A DNA stretch of 64,000 nucleotides from M3007 sp035299505. Its GTDB lineage: Bacteria > Bacteroidota > Bacteroidia > Chitinophagales > Saprospiraceae. The stretch lies in contig DATGWL010000101.1 of assembly GCA_035299505.1 (NCBI GenBank), forward strand, positions 77,691 to 141,690, in the 5' to 3' direction. The notes beneath the pieces were generated by a model. It was not told where the DNA came from, did no database searches, and saw only the letters and a program-made list of their open reading frames with translations. Of the stretch, positions 27,172 through 36,342 are shown in pieces. Made by a program: the position numbers and the translations under genes. Positions within the stretch are counted from its first letter, which is position 1, and every line of letters begins with the position of its first letter.

Positions 27172-30105
27172 ATGAAACAAATCCTACTTACCACCTTCGT
27201 GTGGTTGCAATTGCTCGCCTTTAATCAAGCTCAAACCTACCAGGATACCACTTTCACTGATCCGGTAGTTGTTTCTTTTGCACCAGATTTTGTCACGTTC
27301 AAGAATTGTCGTTTTGTAGGCATTAATGGAGTGGCCCTGTACATTGAGGGGTCTGGTGTACTCGTTTCTGATTGTACGTTTGAGGATATAAATTCCACTG
27401 CTATTCAGGCTTTTGGTGGTGAAGTTTACCTTACTTCAGATACCTTTTCCCAGATTCATGGTTCGGCCATCATTGCTGAATTTGGCGCCATGATTGTGCT
27501 GGATTGTTCGTTTTCCGACATTAAGCGGACAGCCGTACGTACCATCGAAGCCGATGTAACAGAAGTGAGCGGTAGCACCATCAATGGAGCAGAAAAAGGC
27601 ATCTATGTGAGTGGTATTGAGGGTGTGTCGGAGGTGCTGGTGGCTAATAACCATTTGGACCGAATTGGTTTAGATTCCTTAGATACTGATGGGACCGCTA
27701 TCCAGGTTTCAGTTGCTGCTTCAGTCAAAATTCTGGAAAACACCATAGACAGCTGTTTTGGCCATGGTATTAACCTGGTTAATGGGGCCATTGGTTCTGC
27801 AGAGCTACAGGGAAACCAGATCAGTTACATCAATGGCCATGGTATTTATGGTGGAAATGATGTACACAATGGATTGGTCAAACTCAATCAAATAGCTCAT
27901 ACAGGATATTGGGGAGGATTTCAGGCCAGCCACGAGGCTGGTATTTATTGGAAAGGGCCAGATGCACGTATTGAACAAAATCACATTCACCACACTTCAG
28001 ATTCAGAATGTGCACAGGGGGAGAATTGTGGCGCAGGGATCATTCTGGGCACTACTGCTATCGTTTCCCGAAATCTGATACACGATTCCAATGGAGATGG
28101 TATTATTTACCAATCTGATAATGAAGCAGGCCAGTCGCCCTTGTCTGTTTACAATAATCAGGTGTACGATGTAGCGTACAGAACCCTTCTTTATCTGGGC
28201 GATTTTTCTGATAATCAACCAGATAACACCATAATTCGCAACAATACCCTGCACAGCAAAACTGCACCTAATATTGCAATGGCCGGGGTTTCAAAGCCGG
28301 TTCAGCTGGAGGGAAATATCCTGATTGTAGAGAATAATCCGGTACTTTCTTCCTATGTTTCCTATTCCGGAGGACAGGTGCTGACGGATCAATTCAACCT
28401 CAAAGCCCCCGGCGATCTTGGTTTTGTCAACTTTGCCGGTCGTGATTTCCACCTGGCTGATGAAACCTCACCTGCCCATAAAATCATTCCTCAAAACTTT
28501 GGTTTGCCCAACGACGATTATGACGGCGAACTGCGTCTGGGCTTACGCGATGCCGGCGCAGATGAATTGAACGCCGAGGGCGCTATTTGTGGCTGCAACA
28601 ACTGCCCCAGTGTTATTGAAGACTTTTTCACGGGCGATTTCACATTTTCCGTTATTTCAGCGGCCAACAACGATTTGTCTTCTTCTGCACAGGGCGTTTG
28701 CGGCGTGCGTGTGGAGTTTGAGCACCAATACCTTGGCGATCTGAGTATGGAGCTCATTTCACCTGCCGGCCAAAAAGTGCAGTTGATTGGTCCGTCCGGA
28801 TTTTTTGGCGGCACTGCCAATACCAAATGGAATATCGGGTTCACGCCATGTTTATTCCCGGCAAGTCCTGATCCGGGCTTTTCAGCGGCTTGGAACAGCA
28901 ATCAGCTTTGGGGCCAGTCAGGTTCCTATTCCGGTGTTTATTACCCTGCAACCGGCTGCCTGGAGAATTTTGATGAAGGCACAGTTACGGGCGACTGGAC
29001 TTTGCGGGTGTTTGACAACCAATCTAACGATGGCGGTACCGTACTTGGCTTTGAGGTCATGTTCTGCAACGAAGAAGAAGTTGGCTGCTTTTTGTGCAGC
29101 GGCCCTCCGGTAGCTGGCTTGAATGTGTCGAACGTAGGATCCTGGGGCATCACCCTGGAAAGCGCCACCACCGGAGCGCCAACCGCATATCAAATTGATT
29201 TTGGCGATGGCCAAACCGGCTTCACACTGCCAACTTTCCACGAATACCAAACACCGGGTACATATCTGGTCAGGTTGATAGCTTCAAACGAATGTGGTCA
29301 GGATACCACTTATGTACCTGTACAGGTGTTTGGCGGCCCCCCGGTAGCCTTTGCTTTTGTAGATCCGGAGGAAGGTTGTGCGCCGTTGACCGTACAGGCA
29401 CATGTCATCCAGGAGGATCATGTAGATACCTGGCACTGGTTCTTTCCTGGTGGCGTACCCTCAGAATCTTTTGAAAAAGAACCTACGGTGGTGTTCCCGC
29501 AGGTAGGTATTTACACCATAAGTCTGGAAATAAGCAACGCGCTTGGTACTACGGAAATCCCGGAAATAGCTACGTTGGTGTTGACAGACAGCCTGTTGAA
29601 TCCAAGTTTCAATGTTCAGGTGGTGAACAATGTGATTCAGGTAACCAATACAACCCAGGGTGCAGGCTCCTTCTTCTGGTCGCTCAATGGCGGAGATCCG
29701 GTGGGTTTGAATACCAGTCCCTTCCTTTTTGAGGTAGATTCTACTGGTACGTATCAAATTACCCTGTCTGCCACCAACGATTGCGGGGTAGCCATCAAAA
29801 ACACCTCAGTGCCGGTTATCATTACCGGATTAGATCAACTGACTATTCAAGGCTGGAAATTCCAGGTATCGCCCAACCCGACAAGCGGTCCGTTCCGGTT
29901 GCAGGTAGACGCGCCAAATTCAGCGGATGCTACCATTCAAATACTGAATGCACTGGGACAAGTTGTTTTTAATCAATCTGTTGGATTGCAATCGGGACAA
30001 AACAATATCCCAATGGATCTAAGCAACCAGCCAGCAGGAGCTTACCAGATCAGACTGCAAACTACACAAGGCAGCGCCACCCTCAGAATCATAATGAGTG
30101 AGTGA
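27172..30105 (+). CDS. Large T9SS surface protein: beta-helix, P-domain, PKD modules
   Basis: The 977-residue protein starts with a signal peptide (LQLLAFNQAQ). Residues 20-450 are parallel beta-helix repeats (NNHLDRIG, ILENTIDS, LQGNQISYI). Around 485-640 there is a proprotein-convertase P domain (GVRVEFEHQYLGDLSMELIS to GDWTLRVFDN) with no protease domain attached. PKD-like modules follow (FGDGQTGF, WHWFFPGG), then a type A T9SS sorting domain from about 905 (FQVSPNPTSGPF). The last two codons and the stop (AGT GAG TGA) lie in a GAGT repeat. I used the ATG at 27172. It probably binds or degrades polysaccharide, but no catalytic residues are assigned. Confidence 0.85.
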   Translation: MKQILLTTFVWLQLLAFNQAQTYQDTTFTDPVVVSFAPDFVTFKNCRFVGINGVALYIEGSGVLVSDCTFEDINSTAIQAFGGEVYLTSDTFSQIHGSAIIAEFGAMIVLDCSFSDIKRTAVRTIEADVTEVSGSTINGAEKGIYVSGIEGVSEVLVANNHLDRIGLDSLDTDGTAIQVSVAASVKILENTIDSCFGHGINLVNGAIGSAELQGNQISYINGHGIYGGNDVHNGLVKLNQIAHTGYWGGFQASHEAGIYWKGPDARIEQNHIHHTSDSECAQGENCGAGIILGTTAIVSRNLIHDSNGDGIIYQSDNEAGQSPLSVYNNQVYDVAYRTLLYLGDFSDNQPDNTIIRNNTLHSKTAPNIAMAGVSKPVQLEGNILIVENNPVLSSYVSYSGGQVLTDQFNLKAPGDLGFVNFAGRDFHLADETSPAHKIIPQNFGLPNDDYDGELRLGLRDAGADELNAEGAICGCNNCPSVIEDFFTGDFTFSVISAANNDLSSSAQGVCGVRVEFEHQYLGDLSMELISPAGQKVQLIGPSGFFGGTANTKWNIGFTPCLFPASPDPGFSAAWNSNQLWGQSGSYSGVYYPATGCLENFDEGTVTGDWTLRVFDNQSNDGGTVLGFEVMFCNEEEVGCFLCSGPPVAGLNVSNVGSWGITLESATTGAPTAYQIDFGDGQTGFTLPTFHEYQTPGTYLVRLIASNECGQDTTYVPVQVFGGPPVAFAFVDPEEGCAPLTVQAHVIQEDHVDTWHWFFPGGVPSESFEKEPTVVFPQVGIYTISLEISNALGTTEIPEIATLVLTDSLLNPSFNVQVVNNVIQVTNTTQGAGSFFWSLNGGDPVGLNTSPFLFEVDSTGTYQITLSATNDCGVAIKNTSVPVIITGLDQLTIQGWKFQVSPNPTSGPFRLQVDAPNSADATIQILNALGQVVFNQSVGLQSGQNNIPMDLSNQPAGAYQIRLQTTQGSATLRIIMSE

Positions 30106-30213
30106 ATGAGTGGGGGTTTTTACCACTAAGCCACAGAGGGCACTAAGAGAGTGATTTTTCTTAGTGCCCTCTGTGGCTTAGTGGTAAACTCCCTCACTCC
30201 CTCATTCACTCAT
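30093..30213. repeat. Inverted-repeat element containing the ends of both convergent genes
   Basis: A perfect 29-bp stem pairs 30119-30147 with 30160-30188 (starting TTTACCACTAAGCC) around a 12-nt loop. Outside it, GAGT-type repeats on the left and their complement CACT on the right extend the pairing imperfectly. The left flank reads ATGAGTGAGTGA and supplies the last codons and stop of the beta-helix gene; the right flank, read on the minus strand, gives ATGAGTGAATGA and the stop of the OmpA gene. It is probably a bidirectional terminator. Confidence 0.92.
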
Positions 30214-31077
30214 TGGTATAGCGGGTAGAACGGGCTTGAATACGATAACCGTCCGGCGGTTTTTTTGCCTGCCTTCCTGGGTCTCGTTGGAGGTGATGGG
30301 ATAAAATTCGCCTTTGCCAATCGGGGTTACCTGGTTGGCATTGACATTGAAATCCCGAATGAGAATACGAATGATATTGGTGGCCCGGGTAAGGCTCCAG
30401 TCCCAGGTGTCTTTCAGATTTTTTTCTTTAGGAGGCAATACATTGTCGGTATATGCCACCAAATCAACAGAAAGCGCCGGCCGCGCTGCCAGAAACTCTG
30501 CCAGAGGTTGAAGCAAATCGCGGCCTTTAGTGCTGACGTTCACGCCGGTGGCTTCAAATACCATAGCATCTGGCAGGGTCAGGGTAACGGCATCTCCTTC
30601 GATGGCCGTGGTTACCCCGGATATACTGAAACCACCAAAGGTTCGCTGAAGATCTGTTTCCAGCTCTGCGAGGATGGTTTTTCGTTTGTCCTGAACCGAT
30701 TTCACCTTTTGGATCACCGCATTGCGCTGCTCCAGCGTTTGTTTGGTATTAGCCAGGTTTTTTTCCAGATTAGATTTCTCTGTAGCCAGTTTGCTGGCAG
30801 ACTCGCCCATAGATTGGGTGGTATTAGCCAGCTGGTCTTTCAGGTCTTCAATTTCTGCATCCTGTTTGCCCAAATCACGGGCCAGGTTTTCGGTGTTTTT
30901 GATGAGTTGCGCGGTTTCTTTGCGGCGTTCAAGTATTTCCTGAACTAAGATTTTTTCCCTGGCCTCTGCGGCTGTACGGGCTGTAAGTTCCGCACGGTAA
31001 ATGCGTTTTTTGACGCAGGAGGAAAAAATGAGGGCAACAATCAGGCCGGTGAAAATGATCAGCTTTTGTGTCTGCAT
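30202..31077 (-). CDS. OmpA-family lipoprotein with coiled coil
   Basis: The 291-residue protein has a lipoprotein signal with lipobox LIFSSC (Cys21). Residues 35-135 form a charged heptad-rich coiled coil. The C-terminal half is an OmpA peptidoglycan-binding domain (VDLVAYTDN, WDWSLTRATNIIRILI, GKGEFYPITSNETQEGRQKNRR). It probably ties the outer membrane to peptidoglycan. The protein ends MSE-stop within the repeat element, so the last three residues may be recent additions. A TATTTTTG box on the minus strand (31145-31152) is a candidate promoter. Confidence 0.9.
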   Translation of the reverse strand: MQTQKLIIFTGLIVALIFSSCVKKRIYRAELTARTAAEAREKILVQEILERRKETAQLIKNTENLARDLGKQDAEIEDLKDQLANTTQSMGESASKLATEKSNLEKNLANTKQTLEQRNAVIQKVKSVQDKRKTILAELETDLQRTFGGFSISGVTTAIEGDAVTLTLPDAMVFEATGVNVSTKGRDLLQPLAEFLAARPALSVDLVAYTDNVLPPKEKNLKDTWDWSLTRATNIIRILIRDFNVNANQVTPIGKGEFYPITSNETQEGRQKNRRTVIVFKPVLPAIPMSE

Positions 31078-31171
31078 AGTTCACAAATGGATGGTGCGTG
31101 CAAAAAAGAAAGGCACAAAGGTGATAAATCCCTTTCTGCCTTTCCAAAAATAGCCGGAGTTCTTTCCGGCT

Positions 31172-33442
31172 TTATCGGACTAATGTGGCAAAACCTTTGT
31201 ACTCTTTTTGTTCTCCTCTGGGACCCGTGAACGTGACTACATAGATATAAACACCTTCAGGAGATAGTTTTCCGGCGTTGTTTTTCTCGCCATTCCATTT
31301 GTCATTAGGGTTGGTGGTTGAATATACCAGCTCACCCCAACGATTCCAGATGGTCATGTTGAAATTGGTTACACCGTTCAGGTATCCTTTCCCAAAGAAA
31401 TCATCATTCACGCCATCACCATTCGGAGAGAATGCATTGGGCATATACCAGGTAAATTCCGGGCGAATATCCAGTTCCTTTGAAATGGAATCCTTACAAC
31501 CAGCCGGGTGTGTCACAATCAGGCGCACAGTTACTTTCCCGGTGTCCAGGAAGGTATGCGTTGGGTTTTGTTCCAGGGATGTGTGGTTTGGGCCCAATTG
31601 CCAGTTCCAGCGCGAAGCTCCAACAGATTGGTCAATGAACGTAACCGTATTGTTGAAATTGGTCAGATCGGTCTCCGGATCGCAGTCAAATGCTGCAATA
31701 GGGGAGGGCTCCACCCGAATCAGGTTGGGGAAGTCTGCATCAATGTAACAACCCAGCGGAGAAGTGATTTCTACACGTACATCATACACGCCTTGTTCAT
31801 CGTACAAGTGCGTAGGACTGATCACACTATTGGTAGAGTCTCCATCCCCAAAATACCAGACAATCTTGTAAGTTTCATCAATTGGGGTAGACAGGTTATC
31901 AAAAAAGATATCGGCGGGCGCGCAACCCAGGAAGCTGCTGGGCTTAATGATGATAACCGGTGGTACCGGATACCAGGCAATCACAGCAGTAGTATCATCC
32001 GAGCATTGGTTCCCATCGGCTACTTTAAGGGTTATGGGATAATTACCGGGTTCTGCATACTGGAAACTGGGGTTTTGCTCGTTTGAGCTGGCGCCGGGTA
32101 TACCAAACGACCATTTCCATTGATTTACGCCCCCTTCTCCATAAGATTGATCCGTAAACAATACAGGTCCGGCCACACAGGTGTCGTAGTCAAAGGTGAA
32201 ATCTGCATGAATTTCCGGATAGATTTGTACCCGGATGAATGCCGTGTCGCTGCAGCCGCCATCTTCCTGGTTGATGAGCAGCAGACCATTGTAAATGCCG
32301 GTATCCGGGAAGGTAAAGGCAGTAAACCACTTGTTTACCTTGTCGCTTACGGTTGTTCCATTGATGTCGAATCTCCATTCAACATCTTTTACATTGGAAG
32401 CAACAGTGGTTTTGTTTTCAAGGAAAATGGTCTTTTCTCCGCAGGATTTGATGGTATATTCTTCCAGATTAATGGTAAGAGAGTCGGCCGCCAGTTTGGC
32501 GTCAATATCCGGTGTACAATCCGCCACATTGAACTGAAATTCTCTTTGTACAGTAGACAAAAGCTGACCGTTCCGGTATTCCTGTACACAAACGGCTACT
32601 ACAAATTGCCCAACTATTTCCGGCGTACCGGTGATAACGCCGGTTACGGGATTGATGGTTATCTGCGGATCTCCGCCCATGGGCGATTGGGGCGAATAAG
32701 TGGGCAGTGCATAAGGTACATTATCGAAGGGCGGTGAACATGGCGGTGTAGGTTGTGCGCCAATGCAGGAATACAAATCGGGGGTAAACGTGATATTACC
32801 GCCGCCAGACAGTGCCTGACAGAAGCTGTACACCAGAAGATCGCCATCAGCATCGGTTGCTGAGTGGTTGAATACCAGCGGGAAATTATTGCAGATAATG
32901 ATGGGTGGGAAGTTGGTGTACACCGGGCTGTTATTGTTGGCAGCCATCGCATCCGGTGTTAATTCAATTTGATAGGTGGCGCCCACATCGCCGGGATTTA
33001 CAATGTTAGTGATGGTGTTGTTGCGGCAACATCGCTGATAAACAATGAAATAGCTTTGATTGGTTAGTACCGGCAATGTTGCTTCAAAATTGTAAACTGC
33101 TTCTTCCACACAAACCAGCGGAATATTGGTTACACATTGCGGCGTATCCGGAATGAGTTTGGTATAGTCGTAGTTGTTGATACTGTATGTAGAATGCAGG
33201 GAATTGACATTTTCCGTGCCCTGATAAATAGCGAAAGAGGCCGGTGAGTCGAAATTAGCGCCATTCCCATAACAGTCGCGATAAATGCGCATGGTAAAAC
33301 GCCAGCGCTTCATACCAGGGGTGGGCTCTCCCAGGTACGTGTAGGTAATGCCTCCACCAATGATGTGACGGCCTTCCGCTTGCGACGGAAGCAAAAACAG
33401 CGTCAGAAGCGCCCAAAAAAGTAGTTTAGCGTTGCGATTCAT
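31172..33442 (-). CDS. Large PKD-repeat surface protein with type B T9SS domain
   Basis: The 756-residue protein has a signal peptide (LFLLPSQAEG), then a conserved N-terminal module (RHIIGGGITYTYLG, MRIYRDCYGNG) common in Bacteroidota surface proteins. Several PKD modules follow (KWSFGIPGASSNEQNPSF, WYFGDGDSTNSVISPTHLYD, WNWQLGPNHTS). The C-terminus (YMPNAFSPNGDGVNDDF to YKGFATLVR) is a gliding-associated, type B T9SS sorting domain. Type B clients are usually released or attached by a route different from type A clients. The ATG is at 33442. No enzyme domain is visible; adhesion is inferred. Confidence 0.9.
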   Translation of the reverse strand: MNRNAKLLFWALLTLFLLPSQAEGRHIIGGGITYTYLGEPTPGMKRWRFTMRIYRDCYGNGANFDSPASFAIYQGTENVNSLHSTYSINNYDYTKLIPDTPQCVTNIPLVCVEEAVYNFEATLPVLTNQSYFIVYQRCCRNNTITNIVNPGDVGATYQIELTPDAMAANNNSPVYTNFPPIIICNNFPLVFNHSATDADGDLLVYSFCQALSGGGNITFTPDLYSCIGAQPTPPCSPPFDNVPYALPTYSPQSPMGGDPQITINPVTGVITGTPEIVGQFVVAVCVQEYRNGQLLSTVQREFQFNVADCTPDIDAKLAADSLTINLEEYTIKSCGEKTIFLENKTTVASNVKDVEWRFDINGTTVSDKVNKWFTAFTFPDTGIYNGLLLINQEDGGCSDTAFIRVQIYPEIHADFTFDYDTCVAGPVLFTDQSYGEGGVNQWKWSFGIPGASSNEQNPSFQYAEPGNYPITLKVADGNQCSDDTTAVIAWYPVPPVIIIKPSSFLGCAPADIFFDNLSTPIDETYKIVWYFGDGDSTNSVISPTHLYDEQGVYDVRVEITSPLGCYIDADFPNLIRVEPSPIAAFDCDPETDLTNFNNTVTFIDQSVGASRWNWQLGPNHTSLEQNPTHTFLDTGKVTVRLIVTHPAGCKDSISKELDIRPEFTWYMPNAFSPNGDGVNDDFFGKGYLNGVTNFNMTIWNRWGELVYSTTNPNDKWNGEKNNAGKLSPEGVYIYVVTFTGPRGEQKEYKGFATLVR

Positions 33443-33511
33443 GGATATGTTCAGTTATGGGAGATATTTTTTGTTAGAACAATAAAAGAAACAACAGGTT
33501 TTGCCGTTCGG

Positions 33512-33542
33512 TTGTTATCAGCAAACACTGTTGCTACCTTTG
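33512..33542 (+). promoter_or_regulatory. Bacteroidota-type promoter for the tsaC-like gene
   Basis: A -33 TTG at 33512-33514 and a perfect -7 TACCTTTG at 33535-33542 are separated by 20 bp, the expected arrangement. The ATG at 33593 follows 51 bp later. A TTG at 33584 in the same frame is a less likely start. Confidence 0.65.
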
Positions 33543-33592
33543 CCGCCGTCAAAAGTACAGCCTGCTTTCCATTTATCAACTAATTGCACCTC

Positions 33593-34165
33593 ATGTTCCT
33601 GCTACGCGACGACATTTCTGATATTGCACAACTGATGAAAAACGGTAAAATCATCTGTTATCCAACGGATACTATCTGGGGAATCGGGTGCGATCCGTTT
33701 TACGAACCCAGTGTTAGCCGCCTGAATACCATCAAAGGTCATGCACCCGAAAATGGTTATGTACTTTTGGTATCAAACGTAGAAATGCTCAAAAAATATG
33801 TCCCCAAATTGCATCCACGTTTGGAAACCCTGTTAGCACACCATACCCGGCCACTCACTATGGTTTATCCGGAGTCTTCCGGGTTGCCTGCATGGGTAAA
33901 AGCCAAAAACGGTTCGGTGGCCATTCGTGTTGCCTCCGACGAATTTTGCCAGACTCTAATCGAAGCCTTTGGCGCACCTATCATCAGCACCGCTGCCGCC
34001 AAGTTCGATCAGCCTTATCCGCCTACCTTTGGAGCGGTTAGCAGCGAAATTTTAGTGGCTGTAGACTATGTGGTGAAATATCGCCAGGACGATAAAGAAC
34101 CTGCTGAGCCATCACCTATTGCCCGACTGGATCGATACCAGGAACTTGAATTTGTACGGGAATAA
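33593..34165 (+). CDS. tsaC: L-threonylcarbamoyladenylate synthase (TsaC/YrdC type)
   Basis: The 190-residue protein belongs to the Sua5/YciO/YrdC family and would make threonylcarbamoyl-AMP for the t6A modification of tRNAs. Motifs include CYPTDTIWGIGCD near the N-terminus, RPLTMVYP, VAIRVASD and PIISTAAAK. It is the short form without the Sua5 C-terminal domain. The usual KxRxxxxP motif near NTIKGHAPENG is altered (ArgKR replaced), so the YciO-like branch is an alternative. Start is ATG 33593 (MFLLRDDISD). It is divergent from the PKD gene at 33442. Confidence 0.88.
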   Translation: MFLLRDDISDIAQLMKNGKIICYPTDTIWGIGCDPFYEPSVSRLNTIKGHAPENGYVLLVSNVEMLKKYVPKLHPRLETLLAHHTRPLTMVYPESSGLPAWVKAKNGSVAIRVASDEFCQTLIEAFGAPIISTAAAKFDQPYPPTFGAVSSEILVAVDYVVKYRQDDKEPAEPSPIARLDRYQELEFVRE

Positions 34166-34189
34166 CCATTATTTGCTCCCCAATATCCG

Positions 34190-35182
34190 CTAAACCAATT
34201 CAGCAATATTTCGCCGGATCTCAATTTCTTTCAGAATTTGATGAGCTAGTTTCAGGGCATTGAACCCATCCTGAAGGGTTACTACAGGCGGTTTTTGAGC
34301 AGCAATGGCTTCGTGGAAAGTCTCCAGTTCGCGCTGGATGGCATTCACCGGGGCGGATTCCGGCATGGATAATTGCAGCCATTTTTTACCTGCCGGAGTG
34401 TCAAACTCCATCAGGTTGTCTGTTGGCGGCAAATCGGCAGCATCGGTTTCGTAAAGCCGTACTATTTGCGCGTTCTTATCCAAAAAATCCAGACTCAGGT
34501 AATGATCCTGCTGGAAGAGACGCATTTTGCGCATTTGTTTCATGGAAATCCGGCTGGCTGTCAGGTTGGCCACACAGCCGTTGGCAAATTCAATTCGGGC
34601 ATTAGCAATATCCGGTGTATGGCTCAGTACAGCTACACCGCTCGCACTCACTTTTTTAACCGGTGATTTTACCAAATGCAGCACCAGATCCAGATCATGG
34701 ATCATTAAATCCAGGATAACAGACACCTCTGTTCCTCTGGGTTGAAAGGCTGCCAGGCGATGCCCCTCTATGAACATGGGGTTCAATTGCATGCCTCCCA
34801 GCGCAGTAAATGCCGGATTAAACCGCTCCACATGCCCAACCTGGACTGTTACACCGTGTTTTTCTACCAGTTTAATCAGCTTTTGACCCTCCTGGATGGT
34901 TTGGGTAACAGGTTTTTCAATAAAGGTATGCTTGCCGGCTTTAATGGCTTTAGCCGCCAGTTCGTAGTGAAAAGTGGTTGGTGTTACGATATCCAAGGCA
35001 TCAACCTCTGCCAGCAGCCTGGACAGAGATGTAAACCTTTTGGCACCATATTGCGCAATGGCGGTTTCCGCGTTTTTATCGTCAGGATCGTAAAAGCCCA
35101 CCAAATCCCAACATTCAGTGGCTTGAATACACTTCAAATGGATTTTTCCAAGATGCCCTGCGCCCAAGAGTCCTATCCGCAT
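34190..35182 (-). CDS. Gfo/Idh/MocA-family NAD(P)-dependent oxidoreductase
   Basis: The 330-residue protein has the N-terminal Rossmann motif GLLGAGHLGKIH and the EKPVTQTIQEG motif with the family lysine, followed by HVERFNPAF and the C-terminal beta-sheet domain (IMIHDLDLVLHLV). The family oxidises or reduces sugars and other polyols; Bacteroidota relatives next to lipid A genes act on UDP sugars, but no lpx gene is present here. The ATG at 35182 is the true start: the longer reading would be a translation of the CACT repeat. It is the last gene of the lspA-korA-korB run. Confidence 0.9.
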   Translation of the reverse strand: MRIGLLGAGHLGKIHLKCIQATECWDLVGFYDPDDKNAETAIAQYGAKRFTSLSRLLAEVDALDIVTPTTFHYELAAKAIKAGKHTFIEKPVTQTIQEGQKLIKLVEKHGVTVQVGHVERFNPAFTALGGMQLNPMFIEGHRLAAFQPRGTEVSVILDLMIHDLDLVLHLVKSPVKKVSASGVAVLSHTPDIANARIEFANGCVANLTASRISMKQMRKMRLFQQDHYLSLDFLDKNAQIVRLYETDAADLPPTDNLMEFDTPAGKKWLQLSMPESAPVNAIQRELETFHEAIAAQKPPVVTLQDGFNALKLAHQILKEIEIRRNIAELV

Positions 35183-35186
35183 CAAT

Positions 35187-35221
35187 GTGAATGAGTGAGT
35201 GAGTGAATGAGTGAGTGAGTG
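35187..35221 (-). repeat. CACT tetranucleotide tract in the leader of the oxidoreductase gene
   Basis: On the minus strand the 41 bp between the korB stop and the ATG at 35182 is almost entirely CACT/CATT units, ending about 5 bp before the start codon. The sense-strand reading is CACT, as in the other two start-proximal tracts of the window (53441-53520 and 54451-54499). Confidence 0.85.
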
Positions 35222-35223
35222 CC

Positions 35224-36276
35224 TTATCTGAGTCCGGCGTTGATGCTGTCCAGCACTTGTTGTCCGGGGCACAAAACCTCTTTCTCCAGTGTATTCAAGG
35301 GTTGGGTGGTGGTGTTGAGCAGGCTGTGCAGGTCTCTGGTTTCCGGTTCGATGAAGATGAGGCCGGTCAGGATTTCACCACTGGCTTTAGCCTGGTACAA
35401 CTTACTCACCGCCGAATGCCGGTCGCGGGGATTGAAGTCTGGCGCCAGTTTATTGAGGTGAATGGTAGAACCATCATGCAGCTGTACCGCCACTGTGTCG
35501 CCTTCTGCATATTCAGTGGTGATTTCCTCCATGATAGGCACAAAATCTACAGCCGCAGTAGCTTCAATGTGCTCCCGTGTGTAATCGTATGATTTCGTGG
35601 AACCTACGTTGTTGTTGAAGGTCACGCAGGGTGAAACCACATCAATCAGGGCAAAACCAGGATGCGACATGCCTGCTTTGATCAGCGGAATCAATTGATC
35701 CTTATCGCCGGAGAAACTGCGCGCCACAAAAGTAGCACCCAATTCCAGGGCCAATCCCACCATATCAATTGCCTGGTACAAGTTGGCTGCCCCGGATTTA
35801 TTGATCGAACCAAAATCGGCAGTAGCGGAGTCCTGACCTTTGGTCAAGCCATAGCAACCATTGTTCATGATGATGTACGTAATGTTCAGATTGCGCCGAA
35901 TAGCATGCACAAACTGTCCCATACCAATGGAAGCAGAGTCGCCGTCGCCGGAAACACCGATGTACATCAAATCACGGTTAGCCAGATAAGCGCCGGTGGC
36001 CACAGAAGGCATTCGTCCGTGTACAGAGTTGAACCCGTGAGAGTTCGCCAGGAAATAGGTTGGCGTTTTGGATGAACAACCAATGCCGGATAGTTTGGCC
36101 ACCTTATGCGGTTCCACGGCCATTTCAAAACAAGCCTGAATGATGGCTCCACTCACCGAATCGTGTCCGCAACCGGCACACAAGGTGGACAGAGCGCCTT
36201 CGTAGAACTTTCTGGTATAACCCAGTGCATTTTTAGGCGATTCCGGGTGGCGAAAAACTGGACGAACAAATGTCAT
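35224..36276 (-). CDS. korB: 2-oxoacid:ferredoxin oxidoreductase, beta subunit
   Basis: The 350-residue thiamine diphosphate subunit has the LCAGCGHDSV opening, GIGCSSKTPTYF, and the ThDP/Mg motif GDGDSASIG followed by NNGCYGLTKGQ. With the alpha subunit it oxidises 2-oxoglutarate (or another 2-oxoacid) to acyl-CoA and reduces ferredoxin. I used the ATG at 36276 (MTFVRPVFRHPES). korA ends 67 bp upstream on the same strand, separated by a short GCCCC-GGGGC hairpin. Which 2-oxoacid is used cannot be settled from the sequence; 2-oxoglutarate is most common in this family. Confidence 0.92.
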   Translation of the reverse strand: MTFVRPVFRHPESPKNALGYTRKFYEGALSTLCAGCGHDSVSGAIIQACFEMAVEPHKVAKLSGIGCSSKTPTYFLANSHGFNSVHGRMPSVATGAYLANRDLMYIGVSGDGDSASIGMGQFVHAIRRNLNITYIIMNNGCYGLTKGQDSATADFGSINKSGAANLYQAIDMVGLALELGATFVARSFSGDKDQLIPLIKAGMSHPGFALIDVVSPCVTFNNNVGSTKSYDYTREHIEATAAVDFVPIMEEITTEYAEGDTVAVQLHDGSTIHLNKLAPDFNPRDRHSAVSKLYQAKASGEILTGLIFIEPETRDLHSLLNTTTQPLNTLEKEVLCPGQQVLDSINAGLR

Positions 36277-36303
36277 AATGCGTAAAAATCTACAAATGTT
36301 AAC

Positions 36304-36316
36304 GCCCCGCTGGGGC
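36304..36316. other. Intercistronic hairpin between korA and korB
   Basis: GCCCC at 36304-36308 pairs with GGGGC at 36312-36316 around a 3-nt loop. It may tune the korA:korB transcript ratio or protect an mRNA end. No T-tract follows, so it is unlikely to end transcription. Confidence 0.4.
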
Positions 36317-36342
36317 ATGATGGGTGCTGGGGTATTGGATAT

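Noticed and set aside
22523..30105. The ABC/HlyD/TolC operon exports the beta-helix protein that follows
   Set aside because: The beta-helix protein has its own signal peptide and a T9SS sorting domain, so type I export is not needed.
30265..30948. 227-codon plus-strand open frame opposite the OmpA lipoprotein
   Set aside because: It is antisense to a well-supported gene and has no recognisable domain or signal.
35183..35272. 30-residue N-terminal extension of the Gfo/Idh protein (SLTHSLTHS)
   Set aside because: It is a translation of the CACT leader; the Rossmann motif starts right at the ATG at 35182.
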